From NCBI RefSeq assembly GCF_014196745.1, contig NZ_JACIEH010000002.1, positions 744,383-808,382 on the forward strand: a stretch of 64,000 nucleotides of DNA. The letters run 5' to 3'. Positions 22,459 to 35,205 of this stretch are shown piece by piece. Each line of letters starts with the position of its first letter. The first letter of the stretch is position 1. Source of the stretch: Sphingomonas kyeonggiensis (GTDB lineage Bacteria > Pseudomonadota > Alphaproteobacteria > Sphingomonadales > Sphingomonadaceae). The notes under the pieces are model-generated. The model saw nothing but the letters and a program-made list of their open reading frames with translations. It ran no database searches and was not told where the DNA came from. The position numbers and the translations under genes were made by a program.

Positions 22459-22485
22459 GGCCCCTGTCTTCGGGAGACAGGGGCC
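22459..22485 (-). other. Hairpin in the rpoB-rpoC intergenic region
   Basis: GGCCCCTGTCT pairs exactly with AGACAGGGGCC around five bases. There is no T-run, so it is more likely an RNA-processing or translational spacer structure than a terminator. Confidence 0.5.
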
Positions 22486-22494
22486 GAAGGTTCC

Positions 22495-26652
<4,158 letters not shown>

Positions 26653-26847
26653 GGGTGTTTTTGCCTCGTCAGCAGTAAATTCGGTGCCCCTGATCCGGGG
26701 CCGGGACGTGCGGAAAGACGCAGAAAAAGCCGCGCGACTCCCATTTCGGGTTTCGGCAGCTTTCAGCGTCTTATGAGACCACGAAACCAATTCGACCGAT
26801 GCGCTGCGCGACGACGCATCATTTCCCGGAACCGTGGTGAGGAGCGG

Positions 26848-26876
26848 GATATAGGGTTCGTGTTGGATTCTGTCAA
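26848..26876 (-). promoter_or_regulatory. Sigma-70-type promoter of rpoBC
   Basis: On the minus strand TTGACA (26871-26876) and TATATC (26848-26853) are separated by exactly 17 bases. A start near 26842 would give a leader of about 190 bases before rpoB. The site lies close to the start of the divergent tail sheath gene. Confidence 0.75.
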
Positions 26877-26945
26877 ACCGGTGCAACCTCAGGTTGGTCG
26901 CGCCGGGACGGCGGGCTAGCATCGGCGCACATCAGGGAGTGGTAC

Positions 26946-28202
26946 ATGGCCGAGGTGACAGCCAGCTATCTCAATCGCGCAACGCCCGGCGTCCATGTCA
27001 CCGAGATTGATGCGTTCGGCACTGGCGTCGTCGGGGTCGAAACCGCGGTGCCGCTGTTCGTCGGCTATACCGAGTTCGCCGGCGACCCGGTTTCCGGCAC
27101 CTCCATGTACGACATGCCGGTGCAGATTGCGTCCGCCGCCGACTATGCCGGCTATTTCGGTGGCGCGGCGCCGGGTGGTGGCTTCAATCTGGCTGCGCAG
27201 ATCCAGCTCTTCTACGCCAATGGCGGGGCGAACTGCTACATCCTGTCCGTTGGAAGCTATTGGCGCGATCGGCGGCCTTTCTCGTCGCCGGCGCCGGCGG
27301 ACTGGGCGCTCGATGCGATTGCCGCCGATGCGCTGGTCGCCGGACTTGCCAAGGCCGCGCTCTTCACCGGGCCTACACTGCTCGTCGTGCCGGAGGCGTG
27401 CCTGCTCGACCAGGCCGGCTATGCGCAGGTCATCCAGGCAATGCTGCGCCAGGCGGGCAGCCTGAAGGACCGGATGGCGATCCTCGATCTGCCGGGCTGT
27501 ATCGGTGCAGCCGACATCGCCGCGCTCGAGACCTGCCAGCAGAATCTTTGGAATGCGGTCGGGCCGGAGATCGCGCATGCAAGCTATGGCGCGGTCTATG
27601 CCCCGGCGCTTGTGCTGCCCGACGGCACGATTCAGCCGCCAAGCGGCGCGATAGCAGGCATCTATACCGAGAACGATGCGATGCAGGGAGTGTGGACGGC
27701 GCCGGCCAACATCCCGGTCGCTGGCATTGCCGGGCTGCGCTTCAATATGAACGATGCCGAACAGGCCGGCTTCAACGTGCCTGTCAACGGCCAGGCGATC
27801 AACGTCCTGCGGGTCCAGCCCGTTCGCGGGGCGGTGGTCTGGGGCGCGCGGACGCTCGACGGCAACAGCAACGACTATCGCTATATCCAGGTGCGCCGCA
27901 CGCTCATCTATGTCGATCAGTCAATCAGGCAAGGGCTCGCCACCTTTACCTTCGCCGCCAACGACGGGGGCACCTGGCAGGCGGTGATCGGATCGATTTC
28001 GACTTTCCTCCTCGGGCTCTGGCAGCAGGGCGGGCTGATGGGCAGCAAGGCTGCCGATGCCTTTACCGTGTCCTGCGGGATCGGCACGACGATGACGGAG
28101 CTGGACGTGCTGAACGGGTATATGATCGTCAGCGTGAACCTGCAGCTGGCGCATCCGGCGGAGTTCGTGGAGCTGAGCTTCACGCAAAAGATGCAAGGCT
28201 GA
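26946..28202 (+). CDS. Contractile tail sheath protein, isolated
   Basis: 418 residues, GGGAG before the ATG. The N-terminus 'SYLNRATPGVHVTEID' matches the sheath N-arm ('PGVYVEE' type). The C-terminal domain from about 260 has the diagnostic 'NVPVNGQAINVLRV', 'VWGARTLDGNSNDYRYI' (298-314), 'VRRTLIYVDQSI', 'SCGIGTTMTELDVLNGYM' and 'HPAEFVELSFTQKMQG' of the phage/eCIS tail sheath family. Sheaths of Afp/PVC-like injection systems are the closest pattern I recall. Such proteins polymerise around an inner tube and contract to drive it through membranes. No tube, baseplate, spike, ATPase or capsid gene is near; neighbours are rpoB and a proline-rich membrane protein. Confidence 0.85.
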   Translation: MAEVTASYLNRATPGVHVTEIDAFGTGVVGVETAVPLFVGYTEFAGDPVSGTSMYDMPVQIASAADYAGYFGGAAPGGGFNLAAQIQLFYANGGANCYILSVGSYWRDRRPFSSPAPADWALDAIAADALVAGLAKAALFTGPTLLVVPEACLLDQAGYAQVIQAMLRQAGSLKDRMAILDLPGCIGAADIAALETCQQNLWNAVGPEIAHASYGAVYAPALVLPDGTIQPPSGAIAGIYTENDAMQGVWTAPANIPVAGIAGLRFNMNDAEQAGFNVPVNGQAINVLRVQPVRGAVVWGARTLDGNSNDYRYIQVRRTLIYVDQSIRQGLATFTFAANDGGTWQAVIGSISTFLLGLWQQGGLMGSKAADAFTVSCGIGTTMTELDVLNGYMIVSVNLQLAHPAEFVELSFTQKMQG

Positions 28203-28384
28203 CCATTTCGCAGCCGAATTGACAGTCGCGCTTAAATATAACGTAGCCGTTCCAATTGCCTGAACGCTGAATTAACGGCGTTGTTCGTCGTTTCCGACAA
28301 ACAATTCATCGCAGTTTCGAGCCTCCTTCGCGACGGAATCCGGGTTCCATTCATTGAACCTGCGACATGAAGGAGAGACCTGTA

Positions 28385-29722
28385 ATGCGTACCATCCGTG
28401 CCGCGCTGTTCGTCAGCGCCGCTTTCCTTGCCCTGCCCGCCCAGGCGCAGGACACTCCCCAGCAGGTGACGCCGCCGCCGATCATGACGACGCCGGCGCA
28501 GGAGGCTCCCGCGCCCGCGCCGCAGGCGCAGGTGGTGATCCAGCCTTCCGCGCCGGTCGTGCAGTCGGTTCCCTCGGTAGAGGAGCAGCAGCGCGGTGCC
28601 GCCGCGGCCGACGCTCCGGCCCCGGCCGAGCGTCGTGCTGTCCGCACCACCACGACGCGGACTACCGCAACCCGCGCGGCTCCGGCGCCGGCTCGCGAGG
28701 CCGCGCCGGCCCGCCAGGCTGCCCCGGCGCCCGCCGCCGAGACGCCGACTGCCCCGCCGTCGCCGCCGATCGACACCTCGGCCCCGGCGCCCGCGCCCTT
28801 GCCCCAGGCCGAGACCGCTCCGGCCCCGGAAGCCGCGGCGCCGGTGGCCACGGAAACCACCACCACGCAGAGCAGCGACACCAGTATCGCCTGGCCCTGG
28901 CTGATCGGCGGCCTCGCGCTGTTGGCGCTGGGCGCGATCGCGTTCCTGTTCACGCGCCGCCGCCGCAATGATGAGGCGACGACCACCGACGCGACCTATG
29001 TCGAGCCGGCCTATGTCGCCCCCGCAGTTGCTCCCGTTGCCGCTGCGCCGGTAGTGATCGAGCCGGTCGTCGCGCCGCATGCCGCCGTCATCGCCGAGGT
29101 GCCGCCCGCCGACGAGCGGATCGTGCGCCGCGAGCCCAGCCCGGTGATCGCGCCGGTTGCCGCTGCCGAGCAGGTCGAGGAAGCCGAGATCGCCGATGCC
29201 AGCAAGGACGACCTCGCCGGTGTCGCCGATGCCGCAGCGCCGGTTGCGCATCGTCCCTGGATCGAGCTCGGCCTGCGCCCGGTAAGCGCCGGCACCACCG
29301 AGGAAGAGGCGGTGGTAGATTTCGAGCTGACCGTCGGCAATTCGGGCGACACCCAGGCGCGCAACGTCCGCATCTCGAGCTTCATGCTCGCCGATGAGGC
29401 GGAGGGCACCGAGATGGAACGGATGCTCACCGAGCGCCGCGCCGACACGATCGTCCCGCCGGTCTCGATCGAGCCGGGCGACGGCGCCCGTGTCGATGCG
29501 CACCTTGCGGTGCCCAAGGGCGACCTGGGCCGTGTGTTCAATCCGGTCGTCGTCGCCGAGGCCCGCTACACTCTGCCGGACGGTAGCGAGGCGCGCACCG
29601 CTGCGGCGTTCAGGATCGGCCGCCCGGCCTATGAAGGCGGCATCGGTGCGATCGGCGCGTCGCGTCCGCACGTGACCGACGATCTCGCTGCCGAGCTTTA
29701 CGGCGAGCCCGAGCACGCCTGA
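28385..29722 (+). CDS. Proline/alanine-rich membrane-anchored protein, paralog A
   Basis: 445 residues from the ATG following AAGGAG. Order: signal peptide (to about 22, ALPAQAQ), a low-complexity Pro/Ala/Thr region to about 165, one membrane helix (WPWLIGGLALLALGAIAFLF), a basic stop (TRRRR), a second Ala/Pro/Val-rich linker, then a compact beta-rich domain from about 290 with 'PWIELGLRPVSAG', 'EEEAVVDFELTVGNSGDTQARNVRI' (in part) and 'VSIEPGDGARVDAHLAV', resembling an Ig-like or CARDB fold. The layout, including the (F/L)ELxxGNxxxxxAxN signature, recurs in the gene at 37332. Function unknown; perhaps envelope assembly. Confidence 0.7.
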   Translation: MRTIRAALFVSAAFLALPAQAQDTPQQVTPPPIMTTPAQEAPAPAPQAQVVIQPSAPVVQSVPSVEEQQRGAAAADAPAPAERRAVRTTTTRTTATRAAPAPAREAAPARQAAPAPAAETPTAPPSPPIDTSAPAPAPLPQAETAPAPEAAAPVATETTTTQSSDTSIAWPWLIGGLALLALGAIAFLFTRRRRNDEATTTDATYVEPAYVAPAVAPVAAAPVVIEPVVAPHAAVIAEVPPADERIVRREPSPVIAPVAAAEQVEEAEIADASKDDLAGVADAAAPVAHRPWIELGLRPVSAGTTEEEAVVDFELTVGNSGDTQARNVRISSFMLADEAEGTEMERMLTERRADTIVPPVSIEPGDGARVDAHLAVPKGDLGRVFNPVVVAEARYTLPDGSEARTAAAFRIGRPAYEGGIGAIGASRPHVTDDLAAELYGEPEHA

Positions 29723-29745
29723 TTCCTGACATATCGGGGACACAG

Positions 29746-29785
29746 GAGCCCGCTTCTTCCGAAAGGGAGGGGCGGGCTCTTTCCT
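29746..29785 (+). terminator. Rho-independent terminator
   Basis: GAGCCCGC pairs exactly with GCGGGCTC around an 18-base loop, followed by TTTCCTT. It lies 23 bases after the paralog A stop. Confidence 0.7.
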
Positions 29786-29837
29786 TGCGGATGGATTTGG
29801 GCTTATCGAACGCCATTCCTCAGGGAGATAACATCAC

Positions 29838-31784
29838 ATGAAGAAGTCGTTGCTCGCACTGGCCGCCGGGACCGCGATCCTCGCCGCCACCGCCGTCCAG
29901 GCCCAGGAAAACCCGGCCCCGGCCCAGGCGCCCGCCGCGTTCAACGACATTCCGCCGAACTTCAATCCGCCTTCGCTGCCGGCCGATTACATCAAGCGCG
30001 AAGTGATGATCCCGATGCGCGACGGGGTGAAGCTCTACACGGTGATGATCATCCCGAAGGGCGCGAAGAACGCGCCGATCCTGTTCACCCGCACACCCTA
30101 CAACGCCGCGGGCCGCGTCGTCCGCACCGAGAGCGGCAAGATGATCAACACCCTGCCCGAGGGCGACGAGGTGTTCGTCAAGGCGGGTTACATCCGCGTG
30201 TTCCAGGACATCCGCGGCAAGTACAAGTCGGAGGGCGATTACGTCATCACCCGCCCGCCGGTCGGCCCGCTCAACCCGACCAAGGTCGATCACATCACCG
30301 ACGCCTATGATTCGATCGACTGGATGGTGAAGAACGTCCCCGAGACCAACGGCAAGGTCGGCATGCTCGGCTCGTCCTACGAGGGCTTCACCGTGGTGAT
30401 GGCGCTGATGGGCCCGCACCCGGCGCTCAAGGTCGCCGCGCCCGAAAGCCCGATGATCGACGGCTGGATGGGCGACGACTGGTTCCACCACGGCGCGTTC
30501 CGTCTCGCCAATATCGGCTGGATCGGCTCGCAGACCGGCTACAAGGGCGCCGGCAAGGCCCCGCCGCGCCCGGACTGGGACGATTACGAGACCTTCCGCA
30601 AGGTCGGCTCGGCCGGCGACTGGGCCAAGCAGTTCGGTTACGACCAGCTGCCCGCCTGGAACAAGATGAGCCAGCACGTCTCCTACGACAAGTTCTGGCA
30701 GGGCCAGGCGCTCGACAAGCTGCTCGCCGCCAACCCCTCGAACATCCCGACGCTCTGGGAGCAGGGCATCTGGGATCACGAGGACATGTACGGCGCGATC
30801 CACGCCTGGGAGGAGTTGCAGAAGACCCCGCAGGCCAGCAAGAATTTCCTGCTGATGGGGCCGTGGCGCCATTCGGGCTTCAACTATAACGGCTCGACCC
30901 TCGGCCAGCTCAACTTCGAGGGCGACACCGCGCTCCAGGCTCGCCGCGACATCCTGCTGCCCTTCTTCAACGCGTACCTCAAGGACGGCGCGCCGCCCTT
31001 CACCCCGGCCAAGGCAAGCTTCTACAACACCGGCGAGAACCGCTGGGAATTCCTCAACAAGTGGCCGCTCGCCTGCGAGACCGGCTGCGACGCCAAGCTG
31101 ACCCCTATCTACCTCAAGCCCGCCGAGGGCCTGGGCTTCGAGAAGCCCGGCGCCGGGTCTGACAGCTATGTCGCCGATCCCGCCAAGCCGGTGCCGCATC
31201 TGCCGCGCCCGGTGAACTTCCAGGACGGCCGCTGGTCGACCTATCTCGTCACCGACCAGCGCTTCGTCGATGGCCGGCCGGACGTGATGACCTATGTCAC
31301 CGACGTGCTGACCGCGCCGGTCCGCGTCTCGGGCGCGCCGCTGGCGGACATCTTCGCCAAGACCACCGGCACCGATGGCGACTTCGTGGTCAAGGTGATC
31401 GACGTCTATCCGGACGATTACGTCACCAAGAAGGAAATGGGCGGGTTCCAGCTGCCGATCGCGATGGACATCTTCCGCGGCCGCTATCGCAACTCGTTCG
31501 AGCACCCGACGGCGATCCCGGCGAACAAGGTCCAGGAATACAAGTTCCGCCTGCCGACGGTGAACCACGTCTTCCAGCCGGGCCACCGGATCATGGTGCA
31601 GGTACAGTCGAGCCTGTTCCCGGTCTATGACCGCAACCCGCAGAAGTTCGTGCCCAACATCTTCTTCGCCAAGCCGGAAGACTATCAGAAGGCGACGGTG
31701 ACGCTGATGTATGGCGGCGCGAATTCGAGCAGCGTGCTGCTGCCGGTCGTCCCGCTCGACCAGTCGGCCAACCAGCAGAAGTGA
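29838..31784 (+). CDS. Alpha-amino-acid ester hydrolase (CocE/NonD family)
   Basis: 648 residues with a clear signal peptide (to about 22, VQAQ). An alpha/beta-hydrolase domain carries the nucleophile motif GSSYEG (178-183, Ser180), an acid in 'IWDHEDMYG' (Asp313) and the histidine in 'GPWRHSG' (His345). 'FQDIRGKYKSEGDY' and 'AAPESPMIDGWMGDDWFHHGAF' (in part) match the Xanthomonas/Acetobacter ester hydrolases that act on beta-lactam antibiotics with alpha-amino acyl groups. The C-terminal jelly roll is complete. Likely natural substrates are esters or amides of alpha-amino acids in the periplasm. It is monocistronic; a REP-like repeat follows. Confidence 0.88.
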   Translation: MKKSLLALAAGTAILAATAVQAQENPAPAQAPAAFNDIPPNFNPPSLPADYIKREVMIPMRDGVKLYTVMIIPKGAKNAPILFTRTPYNAAGRVVRTESGKMINTLPEGDEVFVKAGYIRVFQDIRGKYKSEGDYVITRPPVGPLNPTKVDHITDAYDSIDWMVKNVPETNGKVGMLGSSYEGFTVVMALMGPHPALKVAAPESPMIDGWMGDDWFHHGAFRLANIGWIGSQTGYKGAGKAPPRPDWDDYETFRKVGSAGDWAKQFGYDQLPAWNKMSQHVSYDKFWQGQALDKLLAANPSNIPTLWEQGIWDHEDMYGAIHAWEELQKTPQASKNFLLMGPWRHSGFNYNGSTLGQLNFEGDTALQARRDILLPFFNAYLKDGAPPFTPAKASFYNTGENRWEFLNKWPLACETGCDAKLTPIYLKPAEGLGFEKPGAGSDSYVADPAKPVPHLPRPVNFQDGRWSTYLVTDQRFVDGRPDVMTYVTDVLTAPVRVSGAPLADIFAKTTGTDGDFVVKVIDVYPDDYVTKKEMGGFQLPIAMDIFRGRYRNSFEHPTAIPANKVQEYKFRLPTVNHVFQPGHRIMVQVQSSLFPVYDRNPQKFVPNIFFAKPEDYQKATVTLMYGGANSSSVLLPVVPLDQSANQQK

Positions 31785-31855
31785 GGCGAAGCGGGGAAGG
31801 GGGCGCCCTGCCTCCTCCCCCGCACCCCGCGCCATCGTCATCCCGCATCCACCGT

Positions 31856-31944
31856 CGTCATCCCGGCGAAAGCCGGGTTCTCATGCGGCTCTCGTCCAAC
31901 CTTCCGCGCCATCGCCCGAGATCCCGGCTTTCGCCGGGATGACG
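31856..31944. repeat. Long inverted intergenic repeat (REP-like)
   Basis: A 22-base arm (31856-31877, beginning CGTCATCCCGGCGAAAGC) is repeated in perfect inverse at 31923-31944, 45 bases apart. A partial extra copy (CGTCATCCCGC) lies at 31836-31846. This kind of 'CATCCCGGCGAAAGCCGGG' element is common between genes in sphingomonads. It probably folds after the hydrolase stop and may protect or end that transcript. Confidence 0.8.
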
Positions 31945-32052
31945 GGGTGCGGCGCGGCCCAAGGATCGGCCGTTTCGGATGCGCAAGCCTCTTCCCATCA
32001 CGGTGTGCCGATGGAATAACTCACCTGCGACTCATCCTTCGGGGAGGAATTG

Positions 32053-33444
32053 ATGCCTAAATGGAGCCTCGCGCTCGCTCTGGCCGCGACCGCGCTTCCG
32101 GCGCTCGCCCATGCCCAGGCCGCCGCACCCGCCGCGGCGAGCAAGCTGCATGTCGACACGCAATATTTCACCCTGCCCAACGGCCTGCGCGTCGTCCTGA
32201 CCAGGGACACGATCGCGCCCACGGTGACGGTCGGCGTCTATTACGGCATCGGCTTCCGCGTGGAGCCCAAGGATCGCACCGGCTTCGCCCACCTGTTCGA
32301 GCATCTGATGTTCCAGGGATCGAAGCACGCGCCCAAGGGCGTGTTCGACACCACGATCACCAATTCGGGCGGCATCAACAACGGCTCAACCCGCTTCGAC
32401 TTCACCAATTATTTCGAGATCGTCCCTTCGGGTGCGCTCGAGCGGATGCTGTGGCTCGAGGCTGACCGGATGGAAAATCCGGTGATCGACGATGTCGTGC
32501 TGAAGAACCAGCAGGGCGTGGTCGGCAACGAGGTCAAGGTCAACGTCCTCAACCAGCCCTACAGCACCTGGCCGTGGATCGACCTGCCGATGCTGGCCAA
32601 CACCAACTGGTACAACAGCCACAATTTCTACGGCGATCTGAAGGAGATCGAGGCGGCGACGGTGCCTGATGCCCAGGCCTTCTCCAAGGAGTTCTACCGG
32701 CCGAACAACGCCGTGCTCGTGATCGCCGGCGACATCGATTACGCCGCCACCCGGGCGATGGTGGAGAAGTATTTCACCCCGATCGCGTCCGCGGCGCCCG
32801 TCGCCCAGCCCGACATCTCCGAGCCGCGCCAGACCGCCGAGAAGTTCAAGAGCCGGGTCGATGCGCTTGCCCCCAAGCCGGGCTATGCCGCCGGCTATCA
32901 CGTGCCCGATCGCGGCACGCCCGAATGGTACGCAATGGGGCTGATCGATCAGATCCTGCTTCAGGGCGACGACAGCCGGCTGTTCAAGAAGCTGGTGTCC
33001 GACACCGGCATCGCCGGCGAGCTGTCGGGCGGGATCAACGGCGATCTCGGCAACATGTTCAACTATCGCGGGCCGATGCTGTGGAGCTTCAGCTTCACCC
33101 ATGATCCGACCCACACCACCGCTCAGATCACCAAGGCGGTGGACGAGGTGATCGAGGAATTGCGGACGAAGCCGGTGACCGCCGCCGAGCTGCAGCGTGC
33201 CCGCACCAAGATGCGCTCGGACCTGTACGGCACGATCGACGGGGGAGGGCGGGTCGGCCTGATCGACCTGCTCGCCGTCTATGCGCTGTTCGACAATGAT
33301 CCCGCCGCGGTGAACCGGATCGAGGAGGGCTTCGCCAAGGTGACGCCCGCGCTGATCCAGAAGACCGCCCAGGAATATCTCCGCAAGACCAATCGCTCGG
33401 TCTACGTCATCGAGCCGGGTGCCCAGCCCAAGGGAGGCAAGTGA
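32053..33444 (+). CDS. M16 family zinc metallopeptidase, active subunit
   Basis: 463 residues with GGGGAGGA upstream and a signal peptide ending near AHAQ. The inverted zinc motif HxxEH is intact as HLFEH (80-84), with the third ligand in 'QGVVGNE' (Glu160), 76 residues on. Two M16 domains follow, the second being the substrate-clamping half. The family cleaves small peptides in the periplasm. The next gene overlaps by one base and encodes a partner lacking the zinc site, as in heterodimeric M16B enzymes. Confidence 0.92.
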   Translation: MPKWSLALALAATALPALAHAQAAAPAAASKLHVDTQYFTLPNGLRVVLTRDTIAPTVTVGVYYGIGFRVEPKDRTGFAHLFEHLMFQGSKHAPKGVFDTTITNSGGINNGSTRFDFTNYFEIVPSGALERMLWLEADRMENPVIDDVVLKNQQGVVGNEVKVNVLNQPYSTWPWIDLPMLANTNWYNSHNFYGDLKEIEAATVPDAQAFSKEFYRPNNAVLVIAGDIDYAATRAMVEKYFTPIASAAPVAQPDISEPRQTAEKFKSRVDALAPKPGYAAGYHVPDRGTPEWYAMGLIDQILLQGDDSRLFKKLVSDTGIAGELSGGINGDLGNMFNYRGPMLWSFSFTHDPTHTTAQITKAVDEVIEELRTKPVTAAELQRARTKMRSDLYGTIDGGGRVGLIDLLAVYALFDNDPAAVNRIEEGFAKVTPALIQKTAQEYLRKTNRSVYVIEPGAQPKGGK

Positions 33445-34853
33445 TGAAGCGCATGCTCCTCGCATCGGTGGCGTTGCTCGCCGCCACGCCGGCCCTGGCC
33501 CAGGACAATTTCCCGCCCGCGCCGCCGATCGCCGATCCCAAGCCGTTCACGCTCCCGGCGACCGAGACCTATACGCTGCCCAACGGACTGCAGGTCACGC
33601 TGATCCCCTATGGCATCGCCCCCAAGACGGTCGTGTCGCTGCGCGTGCGCGCCGGCGCGGTCAATGAAGGCGACGCGGTGTGGCTCTCCGACGTCACCGG
33701 CGCGCTGATGAAGGAAGGGGCGGCGGGCAAGACCGCAGCCGGTCTCGCCGCCGCGGCGGCGGGGATGGGCGGCCAGCTCAACGTCAGCGCCGGCATGCAG
33801 TCGACCACGGTCGGCACCAATGTCCTGTCCGAATATGCGCCCGAGGCGATCCAGCTGGTCAGCGACGTCGCGGTCCGCCCGACCCTGCCGGCGAGCGAGC
33901 TGGCGCGGGTGAAGGCCAATCTCGGCCGCCAGCTCTCGGTCGCACTGTCGCAGCCGGGCACGCTGGCGGACGTGGCGCTGGGCCGCACCATCTACGGCGC
34001 GGACCATCCCTATGGCCGGCAGATCCCGAGCGCGGCCCAGCTCCAGGCCTATACGATCGCCCAGGTCCAGGCCTTCCACGCCGGCCAATTCGGCGCGAAG
34101 CGGGCGCATCTCTATGTCGCCGGCCGGTTCGACACGGTGGCGGTGAAGGCGGCGATCGACAAGGCGTTCGCCAGCTGGAAGGGCGGTCCCGATCCGGTGG
34201 TGCTGCAGAGCCCGCACAATCCGGGCCCGCGGATCGTGCTGGTCGACCGTCCCGGCGCGCCGCAGACCACGCTGCGCCTGAGCTTCGACGCCAGCCGCGC
34301 GGGGACCGAGGGGGATATCCCGCAGCGCGTCACCAATGCGCTGCTCGGCGGCGCGTTCAGCTCGCGGATCACCCGCAACATCCGCGAGGACAAGGGCTAT
34401 ACCTATTCGCCCGATTCCGATGTGGAGTTCACGCCCGAACAGGCGCTGTGGACCTTCCAGGCGGACGTCACCACCGAGCACACCGGCGACTCGCTCAAGG
34501 AAGTGTTCAAGGAAATCCGCCGGATGCAGACCGAGCCGGTTGCGCCGGACGAGGCCAAGGGCATCCGCACCTATCTGGCCGGTCTATTCGCGATCCAGAA
34601 TTCCACTTCGGGCTCGGTGATCGGCACGCTGGCGACGCGCGACATCCTCGGTCTGCCAGGCGACTGGACCGAGCGCTACGTGCCTGCGGTGCTGGCGGTG
34701 ACGCCGGAGCAGATGCGCGCCTCGGCGAACAGCGGCTATCCGCTGGGCAAGCTCACCCTGGTGGTGGTCGGCGATCTCAAGACCGTCGTCCCCCAGCTCA
34801 AGGCCCAGCCCGAACTGGCCAATGTGCCGACGACCACGGTGACGGTGCCCTGA
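33444..34853 (+). CDS. M16 family peptidase-like protein, non-catalytic subunit
   Basis: 469 residues; its ATG overlaps the upstream TGA, so translation is coupled. Signal peptide ends near ALAQ. At the place of HxxEH it reads 'WLSDVTGALMKEG', so the zinc ligands are lost, while 'GGAFSSRITRNIREDKGYTYS' (in part) of the C-terminal domain is well kept. That R/Y substrate-binding segment is what the inactive partner supplies in M16B heterodimers. The likely role is to complete the peptidase encoded upstream. Confidence 0.9.
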   Translation: MKRMLLASVALLAATPALAQDNFPPAPPIADPKPFTLPATETYTLPNGLQVTLIPYGIAPKTVVSLRVRAGAVNEGDAVWLSDVTGALMKEGAAGKTAAGLAAAAAGMGGQLNVSAGMQSTTVGTNVLSEYAPEAIQLVSDVAVRPTLPASELARVKANLGRQLSVALSQPGTLADVALGRTIYGADHPYGRQIPSAAQLQAYTIAQVQAFHAGQFGAKRAHLYVAGRFDTVAVKAAIDKAFASWKGGPDPVVLQSPHNPGPRIVLVDRPGAPQTTLRLSFDASRAGTEGDIPQRVTNALLGGAFSSRITRNIREDKGYTYSPDSDVEFTPEQALWTFQADVTTEHTGDSLKEVFKEIRRMQTEPVAPDEAKGIRTYLAGLFAIQNSTSGSVIGTLATRDILGLPGDWTERYVPAVLAVTPEQMRASANSGYPLGKLTLVVVGDLKTVVPQLKAQPELANVPTTTVTVP

Positions 34854-34863
34854 GCATCCAATT

Positions 34864-34972
34864 CCTCCCCCAGCTTCGCTGGGGGAGGGGGACCATTCGC
34901 GCAGCGAATGGTGGAGGGGCCGCCGCGAAACGCGGCGATAGCCCGCCGCCGGCCCCTCCCTTCAGGGAGGGG
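34864..34972. repeat. Cluster of four tandem hairpins
   Basis: This 352-base gap (34854-35205) holds four tight hairpins: 34864-34888 (11-bp stem), 34892-34912 (9-bp), 34921-34937 (7-bp, loop AAA) and 34953-34972 (8-bp). Loops are three or four bases. Such CCTCCCCC / ACCATTCGC modules are typical of sphingomonad intergenic repeats. The rest of the gap is the terminator at 35014 and unremarkable sequence. Confidence 0.75.
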
Positions 34973-35013
34973 AGCCGGTGCGCTTGCAATGTAGGATTTC
35001 GCCTGCTTGGCTG

Positions 35014-35050
35014 GAGCGGTCGGACCCCGGCGTCCGGCCGCTCTTTGTCT
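35014..35050 (+). terminator. Rho-independent terminator of the M16 operon
   Basis: A 12-bp stem (35014-35025 with 35032-35043, one G-T pair) is followed by TTTGTCTT. Confidence 0.75.
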
Positions 35051-35205
35051 TGTTGGAAGAATAGGATCACACGCTCGCAAGGATATTGCGAGATGCGGTG
35101 GGTTTGCGGGAACTTGGTCAACCTAAGACGCGACGAAATCCGTGCTGGGCACGAACTTAGTGAACTTCCGCGAGTCGCCCGCCGCGGCGCTGTTGGAGCG
35201 GCGGG

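Noticed and set aside
26946..28202. Prophage or full contractile injection system around the sheath gene
   Set aside because: None of the neighbouring genes encodes tube, baseplate, tail-fibre, capsid, integrase or AAA+ ATPase proteins.
34864..34972. CRISPR array
   Set aside because: The repeats are self-complementary hairpins of different sequence with no regular spacer length and no cas genes nearby.
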